A stretch of DNA of 64,000 nucleotides, from the NCBI GenBank assembly GCA_030762175.1, contig CM060842.1, positions 69,453,501 through 69,517,500 on the forward strand, written 5' to 3'. This DNA is from Metallyticus violacea (lineage: Eukaryota > Arthropoda > Insecta > Mantodea > Metallyticidae). A model generated the notes under the pieces. The model was not told the DNA's origin. It was given only the letters and a program-made list of their open reading frames with translations, and did no database searches. Made by a program: the position numbers and the translations under genes. Position 1 is the stretch's first letter, and the number at the start of each line of letters is the position of its first letter. Below, one piece after another: positions 1 to 11,563 of this stretch.

Positions 1-426
1 AAAGCAAGGTGCTCACGTACATCTATTATACTACATGAGAACCACCTTTTTCATTCCTTAACGAGGTTTAACATTTCTAAATGTTGCATAACTAATGGCA
101 ATAGAAAAGATGTGTGTAGAAAGGGCAGTAACGGGAATTTTGTAAACTCAGATCTCAAGACTATTTAAGCATGTTAAATTGGTATTTATGTACTTGCAAA
201 TAAAAATGTTAAACCTTTTAAGAAGTCTGCATTTAGAGAAATTTGTTTTTAAATGCCTTTACTAAATATATGGCTTAATACTTTAGCTCTTCACTCATAT
301 TCCTCAGTTTTAAATCATATTTTACCGTTTTCAGTTCCAATTACAAGAGATACTAAAACGTGACTATTAATGTTTTATGATTTTGCATTTATTGTTTGTT
401 AAACATCACTTTGTAATTATTTTCAT

Positions 427-1215
427 ATATAAATGTTTGTTTGAATTTTTTAGATTTGTTTGCAGAATACTGCTGGAAGTTTAAAATCGACATGCAGGGT
501 GTTCCCCTTAAAACAACAATAAAAGAAATTAATATAACTGAAAATATATCATCACAAAAATAAACAATGATACCTAGGTTTGGTTGGGCAGAGACAAAAA
601 TCTGTGAAGCATGTGTATCATCGATTTCGTTGAAAATAAAATCTTCAAATACCCGATCCCATTCTTGACCATACAAGAATGGCGTAAGGTACAAAGTTCA
701 AGCAAATGGGAAGCTTGATACCGAAAACTGTTAACCATTCTAAAAGAAGATAATCTAGCTTGGCCGCCAAGGTCACTAGATCTAACACCCTTGGGTTTTT
801 TCTAATACAGTAGTGGTGACCTCCATGATTAGAGATGCAGAGTACGCTTGATATTCAAAATGTCATAATAGTGATAAATGTCTGGATTGACATATGCCAT
901 GGTAGTCATAATGAAATCTACTGGAAATTAAAATTGCAATGCTTAATGTGTCGGTAAATATTGTTTCGTAAAATTAGTTTTTAATATAAAATTTATGTTG
1001 TTTTTAATTGGTGTTTAAGCGGAACACCCTATATATACGGGGATACTATCAGACACTTATAATCCATTTGGAAAATGCGAAAGCTTCGACCATCCAGGGT
1101 GCATTGTGCTGCTTTGAATTGTATATTCAAATATGCATATTATCTACATCAGCACTTTTGTATACTGTAACGAAAGTACAGACATCATCAAGATGGACCA
1201 AACTTCCGTGCCAAT
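427..1215. repeat. Copy 1 of a local direct duplication, interrupted by a transposon
   Basis: Positions 427-494 and 1032-1215 together resemble 1262-1500. Shared blocks include 'tttgtttgcagaat', 'ctatcagacac', 'tgaat..tgttcaaat' and 'aagatggacca' versus 'aaggtggacca'. The homology is broken exactly at the ends of the inverted-repeat element 497-1029, so the element was inserted into this copy. The function of the duplicated unit is unknown and no coding potential is apparent. Confidence 0.55.
497..1029 (+). mobile_element. Degraded short Tc1/mariner-type TIR transposon
   Basis: The terminal inverted repeats are visible: the left end reads gggtgttccccttaaaa from 497 and the right end, reversed, reads gggtgttccgcttaaac. 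The flanking dinucleotides are CA (495-496) and TA (1030-1031), consistent with a mutated TA target duplication. Inside, 758-805 on the plus strand reads AWPPRSLDLTPLGFF. This matches the conserved 'W-P-x-R-S-P-D-L-x-P-x-D-F-F' block of insect Tc1/mariner-superfamily transposases, with the expected final catalytic aspartate replaced by glycine. At about 530 bp the copy is far shorter than an autonomous element (roughly 1.3-1.7 kb), so it is an internally deleted, inactive remnant. It sits inside one unit of a local duplication. Confidence 0.65.
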
Positions 1216-1261
1216 CACCCAGGGCAATCTTCTTCTAGGACCCCCCATGTCCACTTGATCT

Positions 1262-1500
1262 ATATAATTGAATGCTTGAATTTTTAGTTTTGTTTGCAGA
1301 ATTTTGCACTTAGTTTGAAATGGATATCTTAATACCTTATACAGAGAAGCTATCAGACACCATAATTCGCGAAAGCTCCACTTAGAGATAAAAACTGCTT
1401 ACACCAACAATGTAATGTGCCGCTTTGAATGGAGTGTTCAAATGTTTATTGGAGGTGCAAACAAAATTATCATCTTCAAGGTGGACCAAAATGATCATAA
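1262..1500. repeat. Copy 2 of the local direct duplication, uninterrupted
   Basis: This is the diverged partner of 427-1215, lacking the transposon insertion. It gives an approximate view of the pre-insertion site around 1325-1345. Confidence 0.5.
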
Positions 1501-1639
1501 AGGAGAACTCAGGCTGTCTTGCTGTTTCCTTCTATGACATTCATTACATCTGTCTTCGTTGTCTTGTCATTTTTCATTCCAAGAATATGGTCATACAAAT
1601 TCTCTCTTCTTTCTCTTATCATTTAAATTAAAAATATTA

Positions 1640-2124
1640 GTTCATTTCTAATTATATCGTATTTTATCCCGTTATGTATATCCAGATATATTTCATCTCG
1701 GACGACTCAGTTCGTCTCCGATATGATTTTCTCTGATCTATACGTCATATTGGCACTGGCATTATCTTATAAAAATTAACTTTTTATATTCTAACTTAAC
1801 CCTTTAGTATACGTTTAATTAACCCACACACGGATAAAAACTTTCCAAATGTGTTTTGAATATCTTGCATATGAAGATCTTCATATCTATGGATGGAAAA
1901 ATTCCTTCAGAAACAATATATAAGCTTAAGCCTGACGCAAATTTGAACTCAAAGGAAGTTGGAGTTTATGTCTGCATGCCAGTAACTTGTCGTTGTACAT
2001 GCCATAAACTTGCTGTTTACATCGGAACGCTAGGCAGAACTCAGGGTTAGCTACGCTGTATGATTGATGCCAAGGCAATGATAGAAAATGTTTCATCACG
2101 TAGATAATTAATATGAATGAGTTG

Positions 2125-2173
<49 letters not shown>

Positions 2174-3045
2174 CATATTCTGAAATGCTTATCATAAAAT
2201 GTTATTCCTTTCAAATTTTCACACAGATTTCTACGCTTCGCAGTAAAGCTGGTGAGAGTTTAACTGAAGTAAATGTTTATTATTTGCTGAAACTAAATGA
2301 TCATCTATAAAAGCATGTGGTATTTAAAAATCTTATTCCTAATGTAAAATGAAATTGTTTACTTTTGTCATTCTGTATGACTGCATCAAAATATCATATA
2401 AAAAGAGCTAGGTTTAGAGAACAGCCTTGTCTTATAACATTCCTATTATGTTAAATATTATACATTACTGCAAAGTGTGCAGCTAAGAAGCTGCCTTCAT
2501 GTTTTTATTGCAAAACGTATGCGTTGCACAGTCTATATTCAGTGTTTCAAGAGATATCGTGGTGATCTTTAGGACGGTTACAAAGAGGAAGAAATGATAG
2601 CTACCTAATAATTATACTGTCAGCTCCATTCTTGCATGCCACAAGCATTTACGGAGATTGCGGTTCAGTTTTCTCAAGTGGGAAGCTTTTAGCATATTTG
2701 TACGTTTTATTCCTTAGTTCCAGTCGCATGGTACCGCGTTTAAACTCATGTAATTTGCAAACAAAGTACAACCTTTGTAGTGCACATTGCGCGCATTTTA
2801 TTACCGCATTAAACCTAAGTTAAAACATGCACGATTCTTTGGTATTTCATTACTCAAAAAAACAAAGAATCGCAAATGATGAAACATATTCATACATTTC
2901 ATATTTACTGTAACCTTGAACATCGCACTATTTTCGGCAGTTCCGCAGCAAAGCATTACATAATGAAAGCATTGTTTATTCTCAGCAGATGTCTTGAAAC
3001 GATGGATAGCATTTAATATTAAAAGATAAGATAAAGTAAAAAACG
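1640..3045. other. No gene seen; AT-rich DNA with one ATT microsatellite
   Basis: Only short chance reading frames are present. The (TTA)n tract is listed separately. No recognisable protein motif, RNA gene or mobile-element end was found. Confidence 0.5.
2128..2172. repeat. (TAT)15 microsatellite
   Basis: An uninterrupted trinucleotide tract of about 45 bp. Confidence 0.95.
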
Positions 3046-3046
3046 A

Positions 3047-3116
3047 TGTTCCGCCTGTGCTGCCTCAGTAGTAAAAGCGGGCGTTAAACACTACTAAAAA
3101 AAAAAAAAAAAAAAAA
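3047..3116 (+). mobile_element. SINE-B 3' end with a 21-bp poly(A) tail
   Basis: The segment 'ccgcctgtgctgcctcagta' followed by 'gtaaaagcgggcgtt' matches the tail of the SINE-B copies at 44237-44503 (reverse strand) and 52928-53138. It ends in 21 adenines (3096-3116), as expected for a retroposed 3' end. The tRNA-like head is absent, so this is a 5'-truncated copy. Confidence 0.55.
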
Positions 3117-3620
3117 CCCCCAAAGGAGCGACCTTATCGTTGTTAGGCATAACATTTTGACAATGGTAACAGGAACGCTGCAGGAACTGGCAAGAACATT
3201 ATAGAAAATGTTAATTAGGTGACCATATTTTAAAACAAGAAAATGGGGCATTTTATTTATCTCACAATGAAAAAATGGCAAAAGAGTATGTTAAAAAGTT
3301 TGTCATAAATACTTAGGTTTGTAATAATAAATAAATAATTATGAGACTTAAATTATGTGCTATTAAATTCATTCCAGTTAAATATTTCTTTAGAAATATT
3401 AGAGCAGCACTCGTTGACATTTTGGTGATGATTGCATCGTTTTAGTAACTACTTTTTATCATAGAGCGTTTTAAAAGTTAACACAAGTGTGATTAAAGCT
3501 CACCGTATTAATCGACATAACTTTCAAAGTTTGTGCTGTGAAATTGATATGTGAAATAATTTCTATCCAACAGTCGCTAGGTGACGTTTTTTCGCAATAT
3601 TTTCTGTGTTGTGTATTTGT

Positions 3621-3990
3621 TTAATATTCACATACTCGTGATACAGACCGGTATCGCCTGTTATACATGAAGGAGCCATTAACTTCGCAAATGAAATCTT
3701 CATTCTTTTGTTTATCTTTCCACTGGGGTATTCGCGCCTTAAGTGTTACCCAATTGTAGTTCCCCAAGCTCTCAATGGGTGAAGTTCGTTTATTTAAAAC
3801 TTCTGCTGAAGTTTGACAACATGTATGGACATAGTGTTTAAATTTTGCAATCTCTGAGAAGCCCTCCTTTTCTAATTTACAAAAAATTGATCTTACATCT
3901 GATGTTATGAAGCAATATTCATCCTTGGAAACCAAATTAGTTTGTAAAGCATTTAATACAGAAATTACATCAAAACTGTAACGTTTGACC
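3621..3990 (-). pseudogene. hAT-type transposase fragment (middle region)
   Basis: On the minus strand an open stretch of about 120 codons reads LNALQTNLVSKDEYCFITSD and continues with FKHYVHTCCQTSAEVLN and WVTLKARIPQWKD. The 'LN-x-L-x-x-x-L...' block followed by 'Y-x-x-x-C-x-x-S-A-x-x-L...W' and 'P-x-W-x-D' resembles the domesticated and selfish hAT transposases related to ZBED5/GTF2IRD2-like proteins. The frame opens upstream of the first start-like codon and runs into a stop near 3621, so neither the N-terminal BED finger nor the C-terminal dimerisation region is present. No terminal inverted repeats were found next to it. The family call rests on pattern recognition and is moderate; an unrelated open frame is the alternative. 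Confidence 0.45.
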
Positions 3991-3999
3991 CCCTACTCT

Positions 4000-5920
4000 T
4001 CGAACTGCAAAGTAAAAAGTTGATGCTTGGTTGTGAAGAACGTACAGCCATGCTTCTAATAAAGGTTTTACAAAGAATAATTTGATAAAAATTCACAGTT
4101 ATTTTGATTCAAATATGATTTCAGAAAGACAAATATATGTTCGACCGCAGGGAGTAAAGGAAGCCATCTTGTTTTGGTATAGCCTAAAACTTGTTTGTTC
4201 CTAGTCTACAAATTCACAAAAATATTGTAGCATTTTCAACCCTTACACTATACACATAGAAATAAGAATATAATTTAGAAACAATGCCTTCAGTATCAAT
4301 AGGAAGGGCACCAGCAGGCATTTGGATAGTATTGTGAATTATATGAGCAGAACGCCCAACCACAAGTAAATTTTCCTTTCAGTTTAGTGAAGACGTTCTT
4401 GACGCTCTTTCTATATGCCCCTCCAAAATCGCTGTTAGCATTTTGTGCACTCGGAGCGATTATTTTTTCTGGTTAGTTAGTATTTTCCGAACACTCACTC
4501 AAAAGTCTTTCTGAAGGTTCTCCAGGCAAATATTTAACTTAAATCCCCCCTCATCCCCTCAGGATGAAAGATGAGACCGAGTCTAAATAAAATCCCTGTT
4601 CCAGCTAACACAGGACACCTGGTCATCTTAGTCAATACTAAGAACATTGTAGACTTATGTATACAAATTTGAAGTTTGCAGCGTATCAACAATAATCCAT
4701 GCACGATAATGCAATTACTGGTGGACAGGTAAGACATGAATAAATCACTTGGTTGCGTAGTAACAAGCTTAGTGGTAGAAGGTGGAGGGGATGCTAAATG
4801 GTGTGACTGACGTGCTGCATAAAACAAATATCGAATCGCTACAGTTTAGCTATGGAAGGTGAGTGGCGCCCTTGAAAGTACAATATATAAGTTACATTAC
4901 TGTGTAGTGCACTTCCCTCTTTTTGGTTGCTGTGTATGGTCAGCGTATTTTGCTCATGTCTTACCTTTTCCACTTACATTTTCTTTCAGAAGTCTTTAAT
5001 TTAATTTTGGTGATCACCAGTGTTTACAGTACATTATATTTTAGAACAGGTTATGGGGAAAAAAAGGAAAGAAAATGAGTTGTTTATTTTTATTTTTTTA
5101 ACTGTGCCTAAGAAAAAACATGCCAGGATGTACAGCTTAAGCAGGCATTGGAGAATATGCACTGTTAACAATTGATAAGGTTATTATTTCTCCAGTATTC
5201 AATAAAGACGTAGCCAGTTTTTTATTTATTATTTAACCAATTTATCATAGTTTAATTTTAAACATAAGAGTTTATATACAAGTTGTATAAATTCAGCGTT
5301 AAATATTCTTCGTAATGTCTGTGATACTGCAGAGGGGAGAGTGAGAAACAAATGCCAAATTATTGGCATCAAAATTCCACTATGTACCAGTAACTTACTG
5401 TCCCGAAACTTCCTGTGATGTTGAGAGCTTTTTTAATTTCCAAACTTTAATTGAAAAAAAATGAAAATCTGATTACCTGAGAATTTTTATAAAATGTGCA
5501 GTACTTTGCTGTAACGTTTTCAGAAATTAGTAAGGCTCTGCCTCAATGTTTTAATAAGTATAATTTAATAAGAAAATGTGGTTTTAAAAGCTTGAAAAGA
5601 GGCAGAAAAGAAGCCACAGTATATGTTTAAAAAAATCGGGAGATTATTTGACTTCGGTAATAAGAAAATTGGTGTACATATCCTCACAAAGGAAAAGGTG
5701 CAGGTCTATTTTCAGAAAGTCCGACTGCTAATTCATGAGTTTTAAAAAGTGCAGGATTGTCGAGTTCCGAGTGACTTGACATGCTTAAAATGACCGCAAT
5801 GATAGCACCAGTTCGTTATCTCCCCGTTAAGTACAATCAACTGCAGTTAGAATAAAATCTTCCCGCATGTACTTGGGAGTTGCCTCATGGTGAGTTTCTA
5901 AGAATTACACAAATTCTCAA
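4000..5920. other. No gene seen; AT-rich intergenic or intronic DNA
   Basis: A 97-codon minus-strand frame at 4534-4827 has no recognisable motif. Nothing else could be assigned here. Confidence 0.45.
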
Positions 5921-5924
5921 AATA

Positions 5925-6170
5925 GATTGGGTCTAGCATGGATTGCATGGAAGTTTATTAAAATAACAGATGAAGCTGGGCAGAGAATGTGACCTTTTTG
6001 TGGGTACAAAGAAAACTTAAAACACATTCTAACGGAATGTCCAGGTTACGACTGCGCTTGGAGCTAGTTTGCAGTTTAGAAAGGAATAGGTTAGCACGTT
6101 TGGATCTGTTTACATAGGAAGACAACTGGACAAACCTTATTACTACTAATACTAATAATTAAACGACATA
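5925..6170 (+). pseudogene. Non-LTR retrotransposon ORF2 C-terminal remnant
   Basis: The plus strand reads, across frame changes, a 'C-x-x-C-G-Y-K-E-N-L-K-H-I-L-T-E-C-P-G-Y' pattern (about 5985-6050). This is the C-terminal zinc-knuckle-like cysteine/histidine block found after the reverse transcriptase in many insect LINEs. It is followed by LDLF-type text near 6100. The reverse transcriptase itself is not present, so this is a 5'-truncated copy. A similar block occurs on the minus strand at 25500-25870. Several frameshifts and stops make it inactive. Confidence 0.55.
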
Positions 6171-6179
6171 ATACTATCA

Positions 6180-7230
6180 GAACCATTCTTGCCACGAATT
6201 AAAGATCTCTTTTAAGTCCATGAGGAGATTCCCTGCATGTTACGTCAGGCAGTAATCGTAGATTATACTTTATTGCTATAGATGGGAAAAAACGCAAACA
6301 AATGTTGTAGATCCCACAGTGCGGTTTGAGGACTCAGAGTCTCAATCTGTTGAAGGTGACACTGAGAAAAGGAAGATATATGAGTATATCATTTAGGAAA
6401 TTATTATAACATCAGCAATATTACAGTAACTGGCTTAGTTCTAAGAGCGAGATGCACTATTTCTAATTTATTTGTCAACTGGGAAGAAAAATATGAGCTT
6501 GTCAAAACTATACAAGATTATATAGTCAGATATATAATAAAATGTTATTATCTTTAGAGATCATATGTACAGATTTAATAGTGGATGAAAATCATATTTT
6601 TGGGTACTTGTCGAGGTATTATATTATTTTTTATGATTTCTTTAATTTTATTTAAGAAACTATGTGTTCTTAGTTTTATTTTAATCGTAAGTTATGGTGA
6701 GTCCAAAAGGAAAAGCCTACATATAGTCCAATCATTCAATTAAAACATTATATATATATATATATAATTAATCACATTTCAATCTAAATTAACAAACTTA
6801 AAGAGATTTAATAAACATATAAATATATACATTATAGCTTTAATTATACAAATTATCAATAATGGTAAGATTTCTGTAATAAATAATATTTTCGTGATTT
6901 TAGCACTGCATATTTGGTCATCTTTAGTCACTCCTTGTTCATCTCTGAACAATGGATTGTTGAAGCTGTATATAAGTATAAAACAGATCTTGGGAGAAAA
7001 ATTTTGTTTAAGGATTTTTTGTATGATCAAATGCAAGTTTAAACACAATCGCTCGAGCGTTTGAGCAGGCATTTGAGAACATTTCCCCTTTAATTTCCAT
7101 ATATCCCGAGGATAGACCAGACATAAAGGATAAACATCTCTTAAACATGAGGGCAAAAGTGGCAAACTACTAACGGCTTATGCAATTAAAGAACATAGTG
7201 ACCTTAGGAATAATTTCACGGAGCGGCTTT
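6180..7230. other. No gene seen; very AT-rich stretch
   Basis: Contains a short (TA)n tract at 6748-6767 and a 128-codon minus-strand frame (6779-7165) with hydrophobic, low-complexity composition and no recognisable domain. I treat that frame as chance. Confidence 0.45.
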
Positions 7231-7418
7231 ATCATCCTGCATCAACGCTTAAGAGGGGAAATTTTCTGCTCGAAGAGTATTGCACAGAAGGGATTTACAT
7301 AGTGGCCGCCTTATTCTGAACTAGGTCATGTGGCCACGGCCTGCTGAAAAAAAAAAAAAAAAAACAAAGGAAAATACTGAAAATTGTTCTACTGAGGTGC
7401 CTTGCTAAAGGGTTGTAA

Positions 7419-7650
7419 ATGGTCCGGAAAGATAACCAAAGATGGGACTGCAGGGCATCTTATTGCATCGCGACAAAGCTCACATTGGCAATTCAATCTC
7501 GTTTCACTACAAAACTGTTGATGTTTGCAGCCTTTAGCTCGGAATTGGCACAATGCGATTTTTTTCTATTCTTAAACACCAAGACTCTTATCAGAAATCG
7601 TTGCTTTCGAAGCGTGTCATTTAATGGGATGTTAAAATTAATACAAAATA
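7419..7650 (+). pseudogene. Mariner-like transposase C-terminal fragment
   Basis: One frame (about 7452-7527) reads QGILLHRDKAH, matching the mariner 'LLHxDNAxxH' block with the second catalytic aspartate. After a frameshift, another frame reads SELAQCDFFLF (about 7540-7575), matching 'PDLAPCDFFLF' with the third catalytic aspartate retained. The region then reads as the C-terminal tail and ends before 7690. No N-terminal DNA-binding domain or TIR was recognised nearby. An 18-bp A tract lies just upstream (7347-7364). It is an inactive, truncated copy. Confidence 0.55.
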
Positions 7651-7689
7651 TAATTTATGATAATTATACTACAAAAACAACGTTATAAT

Positions 7690-8330
7690 GTTATATTTTT
7701 CATGTTCAAAATTGTAGATTTGTGATTATACTAACCTACGTGATAACAGAGGGGCCGAGTTTTATAAGTTCCTCGGGGACACTAATGATGATAGAAATTA
7801 TCAACTATACATCATACATACAGCACTTACATACTATTAATAACTTTCACTGATAGTTAATAAAGAACATATATCACGTTCTGGACACATGCAACATTGC
7901 CTTAATTATTGTGCTGTCATAGACTAATGTAATGTATTTACATATCTGCATCTACACGTGGATTATTTCGTGTTGCTGTAGTCACAAGCATAAGCAATGG
8001 AGCATTGCATTATTGGCATATTGTCTATAACGTATTAAATATGCCGAAGCTTATAGAAAACGAAGCATCTTATGTAAAAGTGCAGTGTCTTATATATTGT
8101 TGTGCATCAGTAATAACTAAGGCGCGAATTCTTAGGTTTAAAGTGCTTTGTTCCTTGAGCTAACTGCGATATTTTAATATAATTGTCCTTTTCATTAAAA
8201 TGGGAATCACATAGTCGAATTTTATTAAAAAATAAAAGTGGGTAAGTAAACATTAACACCTGAAAATGGCTATTTTTTATTTAAAAAGTCTTACGATATG
8301 CGATAATATGGGAAATAAAATATCTTATTT
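7690..8330. other. No gene seen
   Basis: AT-rich sequence with no recognised motif, ending at the SINE copy that starts near 8331. Confidence 0.5.
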
Positions 8331-8616
8331 ATTTGATTTGGTTTGTTTACGGACGCTGTTTGACATCTCAGGTCATCAGCTTCCCATTTAAATCAGGGCG
8401 TGAAACGGCCGACAAATTTTGCTCAGGGGCCTCTTCTTTCCAGGTTCTTTATCATGCCGTAAATGTACGACATGGGACCCATGGCTTTACTTCCCTTCAG
8501 AAGGTAGCCATCCATACTTAGGATTTTACGCCCGAAAAAATCCATCGATCCTGGCCGGATTTGAACCCGCGATCTTGGGTTTAGGAGGCAACTGCCACTA
8601 CACCACCAGAACCGAC
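8331..8616 (-). mobile_element. SINE-A copy, near full length, minus strand
   Basis: Read on the minus strand it begins with the tRNA-like head (B-box ggtttcaaatcc-type near 8558-8568) and ends with the family tail 'gatgacctgagatgt...cgtcc' at 8331-8375. It matches the well-preserved copy at 14202-14494 through most of its length, with many point differences. The internal RNA polymerase III promoter boxes are mutated relative to that copy. Confidence 0.8.
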
Positions 8617-8889
8617 TAAACAAATACCTAACAAATTAAAAATGCTTATGAAAATATTATGTTATGTTTTACTAAATGGTACTTTTAAAACATTAGCAAC
8701 ATTTTGCATCTTACTTGTTACATTACAAAGAGAAAATACCGAAAATTGCGATTAACGTTTTTACTTAACGTGACAATGTACGAGTATTGACGCTGTTTTC
8801 CCAGGCCTTCTACCAGGCGACGAGTTTTTTGAGGGCACACGTCTTCTTGCTCCCGTAGCGTTGGGTTTTATGCGTGAAAATTAAATTAA

Positions 8890-9265
8890 ATTACGAGCAA
8901 TATTATAATGTAGTTCATATTTCATGATTCACCCTTAAATCTATTTATATATGAACTAAATCCTCTGGCCCCTTTTCTGTTCAAATACTTCAATCGTTCT
9001 TGAACTGAATTCTTCACGTTTAACTGAAATGTTTACCGTGCCTTTCTCCATAATCCTAGTAAGATACCGTGCCACCCCGCTGCAGATAACAATTGCGTAG
9101 AAATAAAGGGGAAAGAATTATAAACAGTTAACAACTTATTCTTAAGGTCTGCAGTCCTGCGTAAACTAAAATACGATGAAGGGAGTTTAAGAATGCTTTT
9201 TATAAATAATAAGTGTCTTTACCATTAAAATAATTACATTATTCTGCATTGCCACAGTACAACAA
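8890..9265. repeat. Unclassified dispersed repeat (family U1), copy 1
   Basis: Collinear with 57225-57600 on the same strand. Shared blocks include the identical 16-mer atcctagtaagatacc (9053-9068 and 57391-57406), 'ttca(t/c)gattcac', 'tttctc(c/t)at', 'aagggagtt' and 'aataagtg'. It has no coding frame, tRNA head or obvious terminal repeat. It may be part of a longer element. Confidence 0.55.
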
Positions 9266-9269
9266 AAGA

Positions 9270-10316
9270 TTGTAAAAGACAAAACATTTAAAACGATGTT
9301 TTCCACATGTTCGACTTAGGGTTCTACAAAATTCCAAAAAAGGGCATATATGGGCTTAGCCCTAGAACGTCAAATAAAAAGTTTCTGTCTACTTCCATAC
9401 AAGGAGTTAAATTTGAAAATAATGCAGAGTATCTACGACACAATTTGGGGTATAAAATTTACTAACATGCACGTTAAGGTAATGCTTGCAAATAGGTCGC
9501 CTTACTCTCTCTCTCTCTGGACCTGCCACTAGGGGACGCATGTGAAATTGCATGTGAAAACACAAATTATTTTCATTACGTAGCAATAATAAGTGAGCAC
9601 CATGGTGTAACAACATATAACCATTGATGCCGCGATTGTGGTGTATAGCCGTAAACTCATAAAAACACACAAGCACTAAAATCACAAAAGATATAAGCAC
9701 TATTTAAATTTGCGGAATTGTGGGCAATATCGCCGCCCTTACCTACAGCTGCATGAAAGTTTACCAGGGTTGCGTTGAGATACTCCATCCAGGAACAATC
9801 ATTTAGCCGTCGTCTTAAATATTTCATTGCACGAACATAAACTGTGATTTGACTCCAGTAGGTTCATCCCTACAAACTCTCGTTCAATTATCATGCCTTC
9901 TTAGTGAAAAAAATGAAACTATACGAGCTATTACATCTATTCACTATTTTAAACTACTTATTATATAACAGTTATATTTGAACATAAACTACATCACATC
10001 AGAGATACTACAGTACGTGTACAATAGGAAAACCTATTAAAAGGTATAGACTTAGTTACACAAGGCTCACTGTTTGTACACACTTTATGCAAATGCAATA
10101 ATACACTTTATGCACCGGAATGGTGCCTTAAAACCGAAGCTACAGACCACACCAATCGCCGCAGCTAAATGTAATAGCAGTTAAAGTAATGCATTAACAA
10201 TCATAAATTGCATTTTTATAGCTACAGACTATAAAACAAGCAGCAAAATCATTACGCCAGTATACGTAAAATTTAATAATAGTTTTAGATAAATGAAGAC
10301 TGAAAAATTATACCAT
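9270..10316. other. No gene seen
   Basis: AT-rich DNA with short chance frames only and a brief CT tract near 9507-9520. Confidence 0.45.
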
Positions 10317-10950
10317 GTGTAACAATAAGGTACGGCCTACCTTTTAGCACACATTCCTCACACGTAGGAGAAAATATGTGATATGGACATGGGTCCGGAA
10401 ACGCTTTATTTCCAGGTTAGAACTCATTTTCTACAACTATTCATAGTAAGCATGTCACATGAAACTCTTTCTTACATAAAGTGTTCAAAATGCCCTCCGC
10501 TAACATGGATACTGCATCAACATTACCTTCGTCGCATTGAATCCCGAAAGCCCTGACCTATCCCTGGAGAATTGTGTATTGTTTCGCAGCCTTCCACAAT
10601 ACGGGCGCGAAGACGCTCTGCAACTTGTAGTACTTGGTTCTACAAGAACTAAAGTCTAAGGAGTTTAAGTCTTTAGAGCATGCAGGTCAGGAAAGTGCCC
10701 CACCGCTGCAAATCAATTACGGAATCTGTTATTTAGAACATTTTGGACATTTCATGCAAGATAGAGTTTCGTGTACGCTGGTACGTTCTGTTCCTGTGCG
10801 TTCCCATAATTAATATGATATTAAGAGTTGTAGAAAATAAGCTCTAACATGAAAATAAAGCGTTTTGCGACCCATATGCATGTGAAATATTTTCTTCCTG
10901 TACATGTGAGGAATGTGTCCTGAAAGTTTGGTCCTACCTTATTGTTACAC
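10317..10950. mobile_element. 634-bp transposon remnant with ~120-bp terminal inverted repeats
   Basis: The left end begins gtgtaacaataaggta at 10317 and the right end read in reverse begins the same at 10950. The inverted match continues through 'cacattcctcaca', 'acgctttatttcca' and 'cattttctacaact' to about 10438 on the left and 10826 on the right. Between the repeats lies the 3' end of a transposase gene on the minus strand, listed separately. It is an internally deleted, non-autonomous, MITE-like derivative. The flanking sequences show no clear target-site duplication. Confidence 0.75.
10472..10635 (-). pseudogene. C-terminal end of a Tc1/mariner-superfamily transposase
   Basis: The minus strand reads QVAERLRARIVEGCETIHN, continues through GFRDSMRRR, passes two stop codons, and ends SGGHFEHFM before a TAA at 10472. 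The '...R-x-x-x-C-I-x-x-x-G-G-H-F-E-H-L/F' ending is the hallmark C-terminus of a large insect group of HTH-DDE transposases. The catalytic domain and N-terminal helix-turn-helix are missing. The fragment lies entirely between the two inverted repeats of the 10317-10950 element, so it is the surviving 3' portion of the parent element's gene. Confidence 0.65.
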
Positions 10951-11312
10951 TCCGTATTTAGTAAGCTGGCAATGTCCGCCGGCTCGCGCATCCTTCTGAG
11001 TTGCTATGGAAGAGGGGCAGCCATCTCCCCGCCCTAGGTGCTACCCACTATCCGATTCTCCTTTTAGGCTGCATTTTCTAACTCGGAGCATAAGAAACCA
11101 TCTACCGTTGACATGACAACCATAAGAAACAAGTCGCAAGTACAGTCAAATTTGTTCTGAGAGGATTGGACTATATCAGAGGATACAAATGTAAGAATCA
11201 TACCAAAGCAGCGTGCTGTTACCAATACATTTATATGTTAGCACTCAGAAATATTTTAAATTTCAGCTAAAAGCGGAAAAATATTAAATTATTAATTGTT
11301 TATATATATATG

Positions 11313-11563
11313 TTGATTTGATTTATTTATGGACGCTCTTTAACATCTCAGGTCATCAGCCTCCCATTCAATTCAGGACGTGAAACAGCAGACAAATTTT
11401 GCTCTGAGGCCTCTTCTTTCATGCTTGAGGTTTTTTATATTACCGTAAATGTAGGACGCGGGACCCACGGCCTTACTTCCCTTCCGAAGAAAGCCATACT
11501 TAGGATTTTTACGTCCAAAAAAAATCCATAGGTCCTGGCCGACATTGAACCCGCGATCTTGGG
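11313..11563 (-). mobile_element. SINE-A copy, 5'-truncated, minus strand
   Basis: The tail 'ggacgctctttaacatctca' (reverse complement sense) and body match the family. The sequence stops matching at 'gcgatcttggg' (about 11563), so the A-box half of the tRNA-like head is missing. It lies 295 bp from a second minus-strand copy. Confidence 0.8.

Noticed and set aside
6779..7165. 128-codon minus-strand frame
   Set aside because: Hydrophobic, AT-driven composition with no recognisable domain, signal or neighbouring exon; most likely chance.
8419..8623. Overlapping 62-66 codon frames on both strands
   Set aside because: They are produced by the SINE-A sequence; the same pseudo-peptides recur at 11373-11645, 14193-14480 and 52194-52418.
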